Below the pieces are notes generated by a model. The model did not search any database. It saw only the letters and a program-made list of their open reading frames with translations, and was not told the origin of the DNA. A DNA stretch of 64,000 nucleotides from Primulina eburnea (taxonomy: Eukaryota > Streptophyta > Magnoliopsida > Lamiales > Gesneriaceae): assembly GCF_022965805.1 (NCBI RefSeq), contig NC_133117.1, positions 8,828,183-8,892,182 on the forward strand, written 5' to 3'. Shown piece after piece: positions 10,898 through 21,764 of the stretch; the first letter of the stretch is position 1; every line of letters begins with the position of its first letter. Both the position numbers and the translations under genes were made by a program.

Positions 10898-12282
10898 CAA
10901 CTTTTTATATATATATATATAAATAAAACAAGTGTGTGTAAAAGTATATGTGTGTGTAAACATAGTGGCCGAAAGCCTACAGATCAAACAAGTTCTTCTG
11001 GGATATAAAAGTATAATATAATAAAATCAAGATATACATTAAACAATTTTTCCTTAAAACGATAACATATAAAAATACAATTTTCCTCAAACTTTAACAT
11101 ATAAAATACATTTTTCTCACCTCAACTTCCCCTTCTTTCTTTAAAAAAAATATATATTAATTCAACGTATTTTCAAAATATATAACAATTAAACAGTAAC
11201 AGTTTTCATCATTTTTTCCTCAACCTCAAATCCTCAAAATAAATAATTTTATGATATGTGGCTCAGAAATTTCCTCAAGTCGTCAGTCATAGTAGCTCGA
11301 TCAAGCAAATAAAGATTTAGGTTTGATAGAGAAACACCGACCCGAAGTTCAATGCCCAAAGCCCGGTGGTAAAGCAGCACCGACTCGAAAGTCGATGCCC
11401 AGAGCATGTAATGGTCCTGAAAAGCTATGCGCAGAGCCCGTGATAATGGTGAACATCCAGAGCCTGTAATATAAGTCATAACTTCACCACAAATCATTAA
11501 AAACCTTAAAGATTCATTCTTAAAAATAGGAGTACACGTTGCCCAAACCTTAAAATTTACACATGATGTATCAAAACTTTTGCTGCTCAAAATCTTTAAA
11601 ATTTACACTTGCTGTCCAAAATCTATAAATTTACATGTTTCCATCCATGGATAGATTGTCCAAAATTTTAAAATAATTACACCTACCACCCAAAAGCTTA
11701 TGTCACCCATTTTGTTAAATGATACACATAAGCATAAATCTTTCTTTCTACATTTGAACAATTATGCACGCTCCCTGTACATATATGCATTAAACGTAGA
11801 TAGGCACACCATCATAAAATTACATATATATTTATAAAAAAACTGACGCACACATCATCAATATACATTCCAAGACCTGAAATTAAAAAGACTGCTTATC
11901 AACTCAGTCGGCAGTCGGAAGAAGTTTTCTAAATTTTTTTGTAATAAAGGGAGCAACCTTCTTTCAAAGTTGCTGGGAAGTACCCGACTACATACAGATT
12001 ACAGACACACGAGTTGCATTCCATGTACAATACTTGCACATGCAGCATACATTCACACGTGCACTCGCATGAATTTAAAACACATGCGAACTTGGCTTGA
12101 ATTTAACTGTTGAAGTAACTCATTGGAAAATCGTAAATAGCAGAGAGTTAACAGTATAAGCATGAACCAATCAAATATGTAATATGAATTCACCGATATG
12201 TCAACGAACAAAATCGATTTGCTTTGAAAACTTGTAAATCACATTAATCTTTTGATGTAGATGGCTAGAAAACGACACGGGA
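10898..12282. other. AT-rich DNA without recognisable gene
   Basis: No supported coding sequence. There are poorly conserved short repeats: a CCGA..TCGATGCCCAGAGC-like phrase recurs between about 11330 and 11470, and AAATTTACAC-type phrases between 11540 and 11640. The open frame at 11249-11590 on the minus strand has no recognisable features and runs across these repeats. Confidence 0.5.
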
Positions 12283-13022
12283 CACTACAAAAAAACGGAA
12301 AACTTAGCGACGGCTTTTGTTAAACCGTCGCTATTATAGCGACGGTTTAATATAAACCGTCGCTATATAGCGACAGGTTGTTAGAAAACCGTCGCTTATC
12401 AAATAAGGCTACGGTTTAATAAAAACCGTCGTTATAATAACGACAGTTTAAATTCAACCGTCTCTATAATAACGACGATTTTTAAAAAAGCGTCGCTAAA
12501 TTAACGACGGTTTTGATTAATCCGTCGTTTAATTTGATAAGCGACGGTTAACTAAAAACTGTCGTTATAATAGCGACGGTCGAATAAGCAGACCGTAGCT
12601 ATACTTAACGACGGTTTACTTAAACCGTCGTTAACTTTTAAAATAGCAACGGTTTACAAAAACCGTTGTTACTTTTAACGACGGTTAAAGTTAAACCCGT
12701 AGCTATAATTAACGTCGTTAACTTTTAAAATAGCAACGGTTTAGAAAAACCGTCGTTACTTTTAACGACACTTAAAGTTAAACCCATAGCTATAATTAAC
12801 GACAGTTTACTTAAACCGTTGTTAAGTTTTAAAATAGCAACTGTATATAAAAACCGTCGTTATTTTTAACAACGGTGAAAGTTAAACCCGTAGCTATAAT
12901 TAACGACGGTTAACTTAAACCGTCGTTATTTTTAACGACGGTGAAAATTAAACCCGTAGCTATAATTAACGATGGTTAACTTAAAACCGTCGTTAATTTT
13001 TAAAATAGCAACGGTTTATAAA
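12283..13022 (+). mobile_element. One end of a CACTA-type DNA transposon with AGCGACGG subterminal repeats
   Basis: The terminus CACTACAAAAAAACGG starts at 12283. Behind it come over 700 bases of alternating direct and inverted copies of GCGACGGTTT / AAACCGTCGC and the variant TAACGACGG, the usual layout of CACTA termini (short CACTA inverted repeat plus subterminal arrays). Longer phrases of roughly 100 bases, with TTTTAAAATAGCAACGG, also recur. I find no matching TAGTG right end before 14258, so this is an end fragment or the right end is lost. No transposase is seen. Confidence 0.7.
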
Positions 13023-14258
13023 ATAAAAGTATTAATGTATCTATGAAATGGATCAGAAAATTCATTCTTTTGAAACCTTAGGAGGCCGAAACCCCAGCCC
13101 CCACTCTCCTCTATTTTTTTATATATATATAATAAAAGTGCTACTAGATTAATTGAAATTGCTGGAAATTTTAGAGTTAGGTGCTAAATAAAAAAATATA
13201 AAATCTAAAATAAAAAGAAAAAATTTAAATAAAGATGCTCCTTGTTCAATTTTTTTCCTCTCCCACAAGTTTGAAAAAGGTCATTTTATCTCAAGAATTT
13301 TTCTTGTAAATAAAATTTTAAACTCCTTCCATGTTCGAGTATTTTTCTCTGAAAACCATCTCGAAACTACCACGTCTGAAAATCATGGTTAAAACACAAA
13401 TTATTAAAAATAATACATCTACCTGCAGAATCTTATCAATTACAATGATGTTTTTTTTCCCTATGTGTTATATGTATATTTATTTACTAAGGTATTCATA
13501 GCAAGGGCTGTCCGTCCCTCCTCCTCAATTTTTTATTTTTTTAATAAATATATATTATATTATTTTCAAAATAAAAAAAAAACCTAATTATTAGGCTTGC
13601 AATATTTTTCTGCAAATTCTAACCAATATGAACCATTAAGCCTTCTATATCAAATTGAAAAGAACGATGTTTTTCTTAACTTCTTAAAAAATTAAACTCC
13701 ATCGATTATGGAATCAGATATTTTCAAAAAATTAAAAAAAAATCTATATTATAATCAAAGTATATAATTGTTAGGTGACAAAAAATACCAGTACAAAACG
13801 TATCTATTTTGTTTTAAAAAATAATTAGATTTATCAAATTGAGTTTGAAATGGAGTGCTTACCAGCAGCATGAAATGATTTAAACAATTTTTCTTGAACT
13901 ATGGAATTGAGTTGAGCCTACCATGAAACATAAATCATATGAAACTCATCCTTACATTGAGTATCATAATTGTACCCTTAGAAAAAGATGAAATCAAAGC
14001 CAAATATTCACACCTTAAGGGAGTACATAAAAAGAAAAAAATTGCAATTATGAAAGAAAAGTTTCTTTTAAAGATGTAAAGCGGGAGAGAGCCAAATAAA
14101 TGAATGAAATCATGTTTCTACGCTAAAAAGGAGAATGTATGGAGTTGTAGAAAATCAGATGAAAAATCTGAACATTTGCAAATTAATCCACCATTGTACA
14201 CCCTACGTTCGTTTATCTTATATAGTCTTTGGTAACCCCGACTAGAGTTGTAGTTTAC
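13023..14258. other. AT-rich DNA without recognisable gene
   Basis: Homopolymer runs and dispersed A/T-rich sequence. No open frame of meaningful length, no repeat of note, nothing recognised. Confidence 0.5.
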
Positions 14259-16896
14259 TGTAAGGTCTAGGAATTTAAATTTACGTAACCTGAATACATG
14301 TAATCTAGGATTTTATTTAAATTATGTGTTTACTCATTTATTCATTTATGCATAATTATTGCATGATAGGATTTATTCCATGATATTTAAAAGTTTATGC
14401 ATTAGGATTTCTAGATGTATTTTGCGCTCGAACGAGGATCGGAGACCGGAGATTTATCAGAAAAATTATGTTTTGATGGGATTAATTTTTATTAATCAAG
14501 ATGGAGTGCTTTTAAGTGTATTTTTCAAAAATGGGCTTGATTGGATATTTTTACCCGCATGATTTTATTTTTTATACGGTACGCAAATTTTATCGAAATC
14601 GGGAGACTTTTTTAGGGTTTGGGCAATATTTTCAAAAACTTACCAAAACGATTTATTTTTTGGGAGTGTGTTTGGACTTAATGGACCTACTTTTAAGCTT
14701 AATGAGCCTAAAATCCTTTTTATTCTATTAAAAGCCACATTGAGGCCCATTTGCACCTTAATTACTACTTAAATATTACACTAATCTATTCCTAAACCTA
14801 ACCTAAACCTAATCAAATCAGCCGACCACCCCCTCCATTCAGAAGCTCCCCTTCGGTTTTGAGCAAGGAAAAATACAGAAACCTCATTCCTCCATTTCCC
14901 TTCAATAAAATATCATCTCCGCTCCTCCGGTGACTCCCCGACGCGCATTCCTTCAAGTTCTCTTGCATAAAATCCCAAAGCCACGCATGTTCTTCCCTTG
15001 AGAATATTTACGCTGATATTATGTGTAAAGTTTGTTTGAAAGCATGTAAAACTTTCGATCTATGCATGTGTGTTCCTCGATGATGGTTTATGCATAAACT
15101 ATTGCATTTTTTTTATGTTCACTCACGTTTCTTCATGCTGTTGTGCAAGGGTTGGTTAGCTGCTGTTGCTAAGGGCCAAGACATGTCATGGTTTAAGGGA
15201 TATAGGGCTGGAGTCAAGACTTGAGGAGGATTGGGGTGGATCAGTAGTAGTGTCCAAGGAATTCTCGGGTCGGGGAGATCGCGTGCAAGGGTCGGGCCAG
15301 CAATGCAAGGACCGATATGAGCCATGGAACAGACCCTGGTGGGTCTGAGACAAGGCCCGAAAAGGTTCGAGACATGCTGGAACCAGCCCCCAAGCGCGAT
15401 CGATCGCATGGGTTGGAGAGTAGACGCGGGGTGCTTCCTTGCATGTTTTGGAAGGTTGCGAGGGTTGAGGGCTTGCATGGGGCTGTAGGCTCGATTCAAT
15501 GGAGTCCAATAGGGTCCTAGGATGGCTTAGAAAAGGTCAAGTCATGGCTGGTCCGCTTGGTTTTGGGCTAGGGATGAAAACTTGGATAGGTGTTGCGCAT
15601 AGGGTTCGAGTAGGTTGTTTAGGAAATTTTCCAGCAGCTTACATGTCATGGCCGAGGGGTTTAGGGGTCATGGTCTTGATGGTTTTAGGGGCCTTTTTGA
15701 TGTTTATAAGGTGTGGAAAAAAGTTGGGAAAAATTTGGTTGAGTTTCGAGTCGATTCGGATTAAAACTGGGACCCCGGTCCAAGCTTTAAAACGAATCGG
15801 TTAAGTTTGGAAACAGGCTATAATTTACATCTAAGAAATAATTATAAATATGTTTTGGGATGTTTTTGAGCAGTTCGGTAAGCATTCGGGTAAAAATTTA
15901 GGGGTCCAAGTGTAAAATGGTCATTTTGGGTTTCCAAGGGCAAAATGGTACATTTTGCACCGGGGGTGAGATTTTAGTCCTGACAGTTCTCTGAGCACAA
16001 ATGTATCATGTTTTTAAATGTTTACGCATCACGGTCATGATTTTTATGAATTTCTGAAATCTATGCTGCTTGCTTGATTTTAAGAAAATTTACGCATGTG
16101 CATAATTTTGATAAGTGATGAAAATGATGATGTTTCGAATGATGAGAATTAGTTGTGGCTATCGAAGTATATGTAAATGCTTAAGACGTATATGTAAATG
16201 ATGATGATGAGGCCTAGGCACAGTGGATGGGTAACACTGTCACTGATATCCGACAGCTGCCGGGTACCGCGGTTCTATGTATGATGGATCTATCGTAAAT
16301 GCTGAATGATATACGATAGTCACCACTAATGAACTAAATTCACTAAAAGAAATGATGAATGATGAACGATGAATGATTATTAATGATGAGCTGTTTTGAC
16401 ATGTTACGAATTCATACGACACGTTTACATTACGTTTTTAAAGTTCATGAAAGGTATGTTGATTACATGATATTTTCACTGCTGCGTGCTATGTATATGT
16501 ACTTGTTATTTCTGGTACAGGTGTATTGAGTCTTTAGACTCACTAGACGTGTGTGATGTAGGTGAGCATGATATCGAGGGGACTGGAGGTGCCGAACTCT
16601 TAGTAGGCAGGCCTGCTGGGGCGACACAACCCGAGGACCACATGTTTTCTGCACATTTATGATTTTATGAGTTGAGAGGAATTTGAGTGTTTGTAACGCT
16701 GTTTTATTTCACTGATGGATGTTAGGATTTTTCTTGTTTATGTTTCCGCTATATTTTTACTGGCAAATACTTATGATTATTTTTAAATGATATTTTTAGT
16801 AGGACTGCATGCATGCAAGATATTCAAACGCTTATTTTCAAGATGTGAGCTTTATAAAAAAAATTATTTCTGTCTTTTAAATAAGTAGATGTTTCA
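14259..16896 (+). repeat. 5' LTR of element C
   Basis: Starts TGTAAGGTCTAGG and ends GATGTTTCA two bases before the primer site; length 2638 bp with TG..CA termini. It aligns by eye with the LTRs at 4168-6730, 21765-24437 and 51253-53817. The antisense frames at 15119-15509 have counterparts in the other LTR copies but no recognisable domain. Confidence 0.93.
16528..16569 (+). promoter_or_regulatory. Conserved LTR hairpin plus donor-like motif
   Basis: GAGTCTTTAGACTC (5-bp stem, TTTA loop) followed by GTGATGTAGGTGAG, about 330 bases before the LTR end. The same block is found in three other LTRs here. Function not known. Confidence 0.4.
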
Positions 16897-16898
16897 CT

Positions 16899-16910
16899 TG
16901 GTATCAGAGC
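16899..16910 (+). other. Primer binding site of element C
   Basis: TGGTATCAGAGC two bases after the LTR; complementary to initiator tRNA-Met. Confidence 0.92.
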
Positions 16911-17158
16911 CAGGGTCCTGTATAGGGTTGTGCCGCGGCCATCTTCTGCCGCTCAGTCTTCAAGTCTCAAGTCTCTAAGCTTTTATGTTTTAAAATTTTT
17001 AATGATTTACTGCTCACCTGCATGCCTTCATGATATACGATATACATGGATTTTTCGGTGCATGTTTAACTGCTGTTATGATTTAAAAACTTGTTATTTT
17101 GAAAAACTAGATTAATTGCATTGATGAGTTACGTTTATAAATGGAACTTTATTCATAT

Positions 17159-18127
17159 ATGCCTCCCAGACGCGCTCCTAGCACCGACCGTCAGGATGAC
17201 ATTCCTCGAGGCAGCCGAGGCCCTCCACCTCCACCACCACCCCCTATAGATGCAGCTACCCGACTTCTAGAGGGTATGACTAGGCTCTTTGGATTAGGTA
17301 CAACAGGCTCCCAGGCCTCTCAGGTGGATGTTTTTGAGCAGTTCAGGCGACTTAACCCGAAGGAGTTCCGGGGCACTACAGATCCATTCTTAGCGGAGGG
17401 ATAGATTCGGTCACTGGAGCTGCATTTTTAGTACCTTCAGATGAGGGATGGCGACCGGGCCAGGTGCGCCATATATATGTTGAGAGATGATGCATCCCTT
17501 TGGTGGAAGGGAGTCGCTCATGCAGTGGACTTGTCTACCCTCACCTGGGACAGGTTCAAAGAGTTGTGGCGGAGTTTATCCTCAAGTTCGACAGCGGCTG
17601 CCATTTTGTGCCCATGCTATGCTAGAGATGCCGCTCAGAATCTGAGGCATTTCTTAGACGGACTGAGACCTACCCTTCGTCAGGACGTCATGCTGATGAG
17701 GCCACCGCCTGCGATTTTCAGGCGGAGAAGGCTCTGCGGGTCATAGACTTTGAGATGCAGAGAAAGCGGCATCAGACTCAGTCCAGCTCCCAGTCTGAGA
17801 AGAAACAGTACTCAGGGCCATCGAGGAAGCAAGGGCAGCAGAAGCCCTAGGGTAAATTTAGGAGGCCCTAGCAGCAGAGACCTCATCAAGCGTCTAGGGG
17901 CGCCTAAGCCAGATGACAGACATCCATGCCCAAAGTGCAACAAGTTCCATGTTGGCAAGTGTTTGTGGGAGACCTACAGATGCTTCGTTTGCGGGCAGGA
18001 AGGTCACAAAGCAGTGGACTGCCATAAAAACACGGGTCCCACTACTGGCCGAGCTTATGTGATGCATACCGAGGAGGATGATGCGGAGCCATATACTACT
18101 TTGATAACTTGTAACCTTTACGCTTAA
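17159..18127 (+). pseudogene. Gag of element C
   Basis: Starts MPPRRAPS at 17159 and continues with a proline run and the ATRLLEGMTRLF region. An in-frame TAG occurs at 17402. The core (YMLRDDASLWWKG, WDRFKEL) follows, then a deletion of roughly 70 bases near 17570 relative to element A, with a frame change. LRHFLDGLRPTLRQDVMLM and, after another shift, the two Cys-His boxes (CPKCNKFHVGKC; CFVCGQEGHKAVDC, a full CX2CX4HX4C) remain. The open frame ends at 18127, a few codons inside the putative intron that begins at 18111. Confidence 0.87.
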
Positions 18128-18378
18128 GTTTTATATGATTACCGCTTTGAATACATTAAGTGATTTGATTATTATGGGAATTAATTGCTGAAATTGAAAA
18201 CATAGAAGGATTAGGGTGCATGCTCTACCTAGTTAGGACATTGGGATTTAATTGCTTGAATTAGGAATTTTAGGGACCCAAGTCTAACAAACTTTAATAT
18301 GAGGATTTTGGATTAACTATCGATAAGAAATTTCTTAAGCATCAACACAATTAGATTTGATGACATGTTTTGTCGCAG
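18111..18378 (+). other. Putative spliceosomal intron between gag and protease
   Basis: GTAAC at 18111 and TTTTGTCGCAG ending at 18378 bound 268 bases of AT-rich, stop-filled DNA. A TCTAAC branch-like site is present. Tekay/Del relatives normally encode gag and protease in one uninterrupted frame through this point. Removing exactly these bases joins the two frames in phase and regenerates the usual linker without gain or loss of a codon. The homologous segment occurs at the same place in element A (2548-2862). Fragment H has no interruption there. A simple non-coding insertion or a lineage-specific gag stop are alternatives. Confidence 0.6.
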
Positions 18379-18835
18379 GGAGGATATATATTTCAGGTGT
18401 AGCCACACATGCTTTGCTAGATTCAGGGGCTACACATATATTTATATCTGAATCATTCATCGAGCAACTAGGAATCATACTAGTAGCGTTTGACTCAAGG
18501 TTCAGAGTGTCGATCCCATCCGGGGATCATATGTTCATTCTCAGATAGTGAAGAGATTGGAGCTTCGGTTACAGAAATATACGGTGCAGGCAGACTTGAT
18601 AGTGCTACTGTTGCCGAAGTTTGACATCATTCTGGGTATGGATTGACTTTCATTGAACGGAGCTGTCATAGTCCTTCGACAGAGGTCAGTTTCTGTCCAA
18701 CCTCCCAGTGGTAGGCCATTTTTTTTAGGCAGCCAGACACCAGCAGTTGATGCAAATCATTTCCTACATGTGTGCGAGGAAGCTTATCAAGAGAGGCTGC
18801 CAGACATTCTTAGCCAGCATTGTATCGGTTTCTGA
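18379..18835 (+). pseudogene. Aspartic protease region of element C
   Basis: Begins right after the putative acceptor with ISGVATHALLDSGATH (catalytic D-S-G), then FISESFIEQL and PSGDHM. A frame change near 18548 and a TGA at about 18643 follow, in the LLLPKFDIILGMD segment that precedes RT. It would cut the Gag-Pol polyprotein. Confidence 0.8.
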
Positions 18836-19625
18836 GCCAATCAGTTAGAAGCTAGAAGACGTTGATATGGTCAGGGAGTTCTCCAATATTTTTCCTGACG
18901 ATGTTTCAGGCATTCCACCAGATAGAGAGGTGGATTTTTCTATTGAGCTCATGTCAGGTACAGTGTCGATCTCTAAGGCACCCTACCATCTAGAACCTGC
19001 CAAGATGAAAGAACTGAAAGTATAAATACAAGATTTTCTAAATAAGGATTTCATTTGTCTTAGCTTTCCCCTATGGGGCGCACCAGTTCTGTTTGTCAAA
19101 AAGAAGGATGACAGTCACGCGACTGTGCATTAACTACCGAGAGCTTAACAGAGTTACAGTCAAGAACAAGTATCCATTGCCGAGGATCGAGGATTTGTTT
19201 GACCAGCTTCAGGGAGCATCAGTCTTTGCAAAGATAGATCTCCGATCTGGATACCATAAGCTGAAGGTGAGAAAGGCTGACATGCATAAGACAGCTTTTC
19301 AGACGCGTTATGGGCACTAAGAGTTTATTGTGATGCCCTTCGATTTGACAAACGTGCCAGCAATCTTCATGGATCTCATGAATCGCGTGTTTCAGCCTTA
19401 CATGGATCAGTTCGCCATATTTTTCATTGACGATAGCCTGATCTATTCGAGGAGCATAGTCAGCATCTGAGGACCGTACTGAAGACATTACAGGACAGAC
19501 GGCGGTATTCCAAGTTCAGTAAGTGCGAGTTCTGGCTTGACAAAGTGGCATTCTTGGGCCACATTGTATCTCAGGACGGCATTGAGGTCGACCCCAGTAA
19601 GGTCTAGGGAGTCAGAGATTGGCCA
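18836..19625 (+). pseudogene. Reverse transcriptase of element C
   Basis: The PDREVDFSIELM-like linker leads into the RT core: [45 protein letters not shown], then a TAA at 19318, then [18 protein letters not shown] and the catalytic box [10 protein letters not shown] at about 19425-19450. The thumb ([20 protein letters not shown]) follows. The catalytic aspartates are present here but absent in element A. There are at least three in-frame stops or shifts. Confidence 0.87.
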
Positions 19626-20222
19626 GTGTCTAAGAGCGTGACAGGGATCCGTAGCTTCTTGGGTTTAGCTGGTTACTACATGAAGCTCATTCAGGGCTTC
19701 TCTTCTATTGCGGTGCCTATGACCGCCTTGACAAAGAAGAATGCCAAGTTCATCTGGGGATTTGATTATCAGGAGAGCTTTGACAGATTGAAGCTAGCAT
19801 TGACCACAACACCATTTCTAGTTGTGCCATTAGAGCAGGGAGAGTTTGTGGTTTATATAGATGCATCGAAGCTCGGATTAAGCGCGGTTCTTATGCAGCA
19901 TGACAGAGTTAAAGCCTACGTGTCTAGACAGCTGAAGGTGCGTGAAAAAAATTATCCAACTCATGACCTCGTGCTAGCAGCAGCGGTGTTTGCTCTGAAG
20001 ATTTGGAGACACTATCTGTATAGGGAGAAGTGCAGGATTTTTATTGATCACAAGAGGCTGAAACACTTCTTCACACAGAAAGAGTTGAATATGAGACAGA
20101 GAAGATGGCTAGAGTTAGTGAAGGATTACGACTGTGACATTAGCTACCATCCGGGTAAAGCTAATGTGGTTGCAGACGCTCTGACCAAGAAACACGCAGT
20201 GATTGCTCATTTGTCGGTATAG
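19626..20222 (+). pseudogene. RT thumb to RNase H of element C, long open segment
   Basis: About 198 open codons. [20 protein letters not shown] is the RT/RNase H connection. [33 protein letters not shown] and [14 protein letters not shown] are the RNase H blocks. [18 protein letters not shown] and VVADALTKK lead to integrase. This is the best-preserved coding part of element C. The second acidic block has Val-Leu where relatives have Glu-Leu (DLVLAAA against DLELAA), which removes a catalytic acid. Confidence 0.88.
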
Positions 20223-21729
20223 AGACCGCTGCAGGCGGAGATTCAGAGATTTGAGCTTGAAGTTTATGCCAGAGGCAATGCCCCGAATCTTGCTACTCAG
20301 ACAGTACAGCCGACTTTGAGAAACAGAATCCGGGCAGGACAGACTTCTGACGAGCAGCTGCAGAAGTGGAGACAGAGGGACGAGGCTAAGGGCTAGAGAC
20401 TGTATGTAGTTGTTGATGGCATAGTCAGATATAGGGACCATCTATGGGTTCCTGATAGTGATTCCCTGAGAACAAATATCTTGAGCGATGCCCACAGTTC
20501 TCTGTACTCCATCCATCTAGGGAGTAAGAAGATGTATAAATACCTTCAGACTCTTTATTGGTGGGCGGGCATGAAGCGAGATATTCTGCGTTTCGTTTCC
20601 GAGTGTTTTACTCGTTAGCAAGTCAATTCAGAGCATCAGATACCTGTAGGGATTCTGATATCACTCCCAATTCCCGAGTGGAAATGGGAGAAAATCACCA
20701 TGGATTTTGTGACAGGGCTTCCGAGGACTACTGGAGGGTTTAATGTCATCTGGGTGATCGTTGATCGGCTTACTAATTCAGCTCATTTTCTACCGATCAG
20801 GAAGACTTTCACCATGACTCAGTACACAGAGCTGTACATCAAAGAGATAGTCAGACTGCATGGGATTACAGTGTCCATCGTGTCAGACAAGGATCGGAGG
20901 TTCACGTCAGCATTCTGGAAGAGTCTACATCAAGCGTTGGGTATCAAGTTACTGTTCAGACAGATGAACAGTCAGAGAAGGTGATTCAGATTCTGGAGGA
21001 CCTACTTTGAGTTTGCTTTATCGACTTCCAGGGCAGCTGGGAGCCAAATTTACCGCTTGTGGAGCTCTCATACAACAACAGTTTTCAAGCATCGATCAAT
21101 ATGGCTCCATACGAGGAACTGTACGGGAGGAAGTATAGGTCGTCAGTGTATTGGGATGAGGTATAAGAGAGAGAGCAGATTTGGGTGCGGATATTGTCAA
21201 CCAGACAATAGAGTTAGTGGTCAGGATTCGAGACAGGATGAGGACCACTCAGAGCCGTCAGAAGAGTTATGCAGATCAGAGGCGACGAGATCTTGAGTTC
21301 GCAGTAGAGGATCATGTCTTCGTGAAGGTCTCACCGATGAAGGGTGTGATGAGGTTCGGGAAGAAGTGCAAGCTCAACCCTAGATTCATCGGACCATTCG
21401 AGATACTGGAGAGAGTCGGGACACTTGCTTACAGAGTTGCTTTACCCTCGAATCTGCCAGGAGTTCATAATGTGTTCCACGTCTCCATGCTGTGGAAGTA
21501 CAAGTCGAATTCTTTGCCTGTGCTGAACTATGATCCACTTCAGCTGACACAACACCTGTCATTTGAGGAGAAACCCACTTAGATACTGGACAGGCAGGAG
21601 AAGAGGCTCCGGAACAAGGTGATCCACATGATCAAAGTCAAGTGGCTGAATCATTCCGAGGAAGAATCCACATGGGAGATGGAGACCGAGATGAGGAGTC
21701 GCTACTCGGAGTTATATGGTATGTTTTAA
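20223..21729 (+). pseudogene. Integrase of element C with chromodomain-like C-terminus
   Basis: The zinc region lies near 20560-20640 and is broken by stops. The core shows MDFVTGLPRTTGGFNVIWVI, IVSDKDRRFTSAFW and, after a deletion near 20960, the Q-S-E-K-V-I-like remnant of the third catalytic block. 21181-21582 is open: IRDRMRTTQSRQKSYADQ, LNPRFIGPFEILERVGTLAY, HNVFHVSMLW. The tail KVKWLNHSEEESTWE matches the type II chromodomain end of Tekay/Del integrases. The stop at 21727-21729 lies just before the polypurine tract. Confidence 0.87.
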
Positions 21730-21751
21730 TTTCACGGAAGAAATTTTATTT

Positions 21752-21764
21752 AAGGGGAGAGAGT
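21752..21764 (+). other. Polypurine tract of element C
   Basis: AAGGGGAGAGAG directly before the 3' LTR start at 21765. It is the expected primer for plus-strand DNA synthesis. Confidence 0.85.

Noticed and set aside
11249..11590. A 113-codon minus-strand open frame
   Set aside because: Low-complexity neighbourhood with degenerate repeats and no motif; insufficient support.
12283..13022. CRISPR-like regularly spaced repeats
   Set aside because: The spacing is irregular and the motifs alternate in orientation behind a CACTA terminus, in a plant genome; they are transposon subterminal repeats.
14359..14731. Short open frames in the 5' LTR of C
   Set aside because: Not kept open in the other LTR copies and without a domain.
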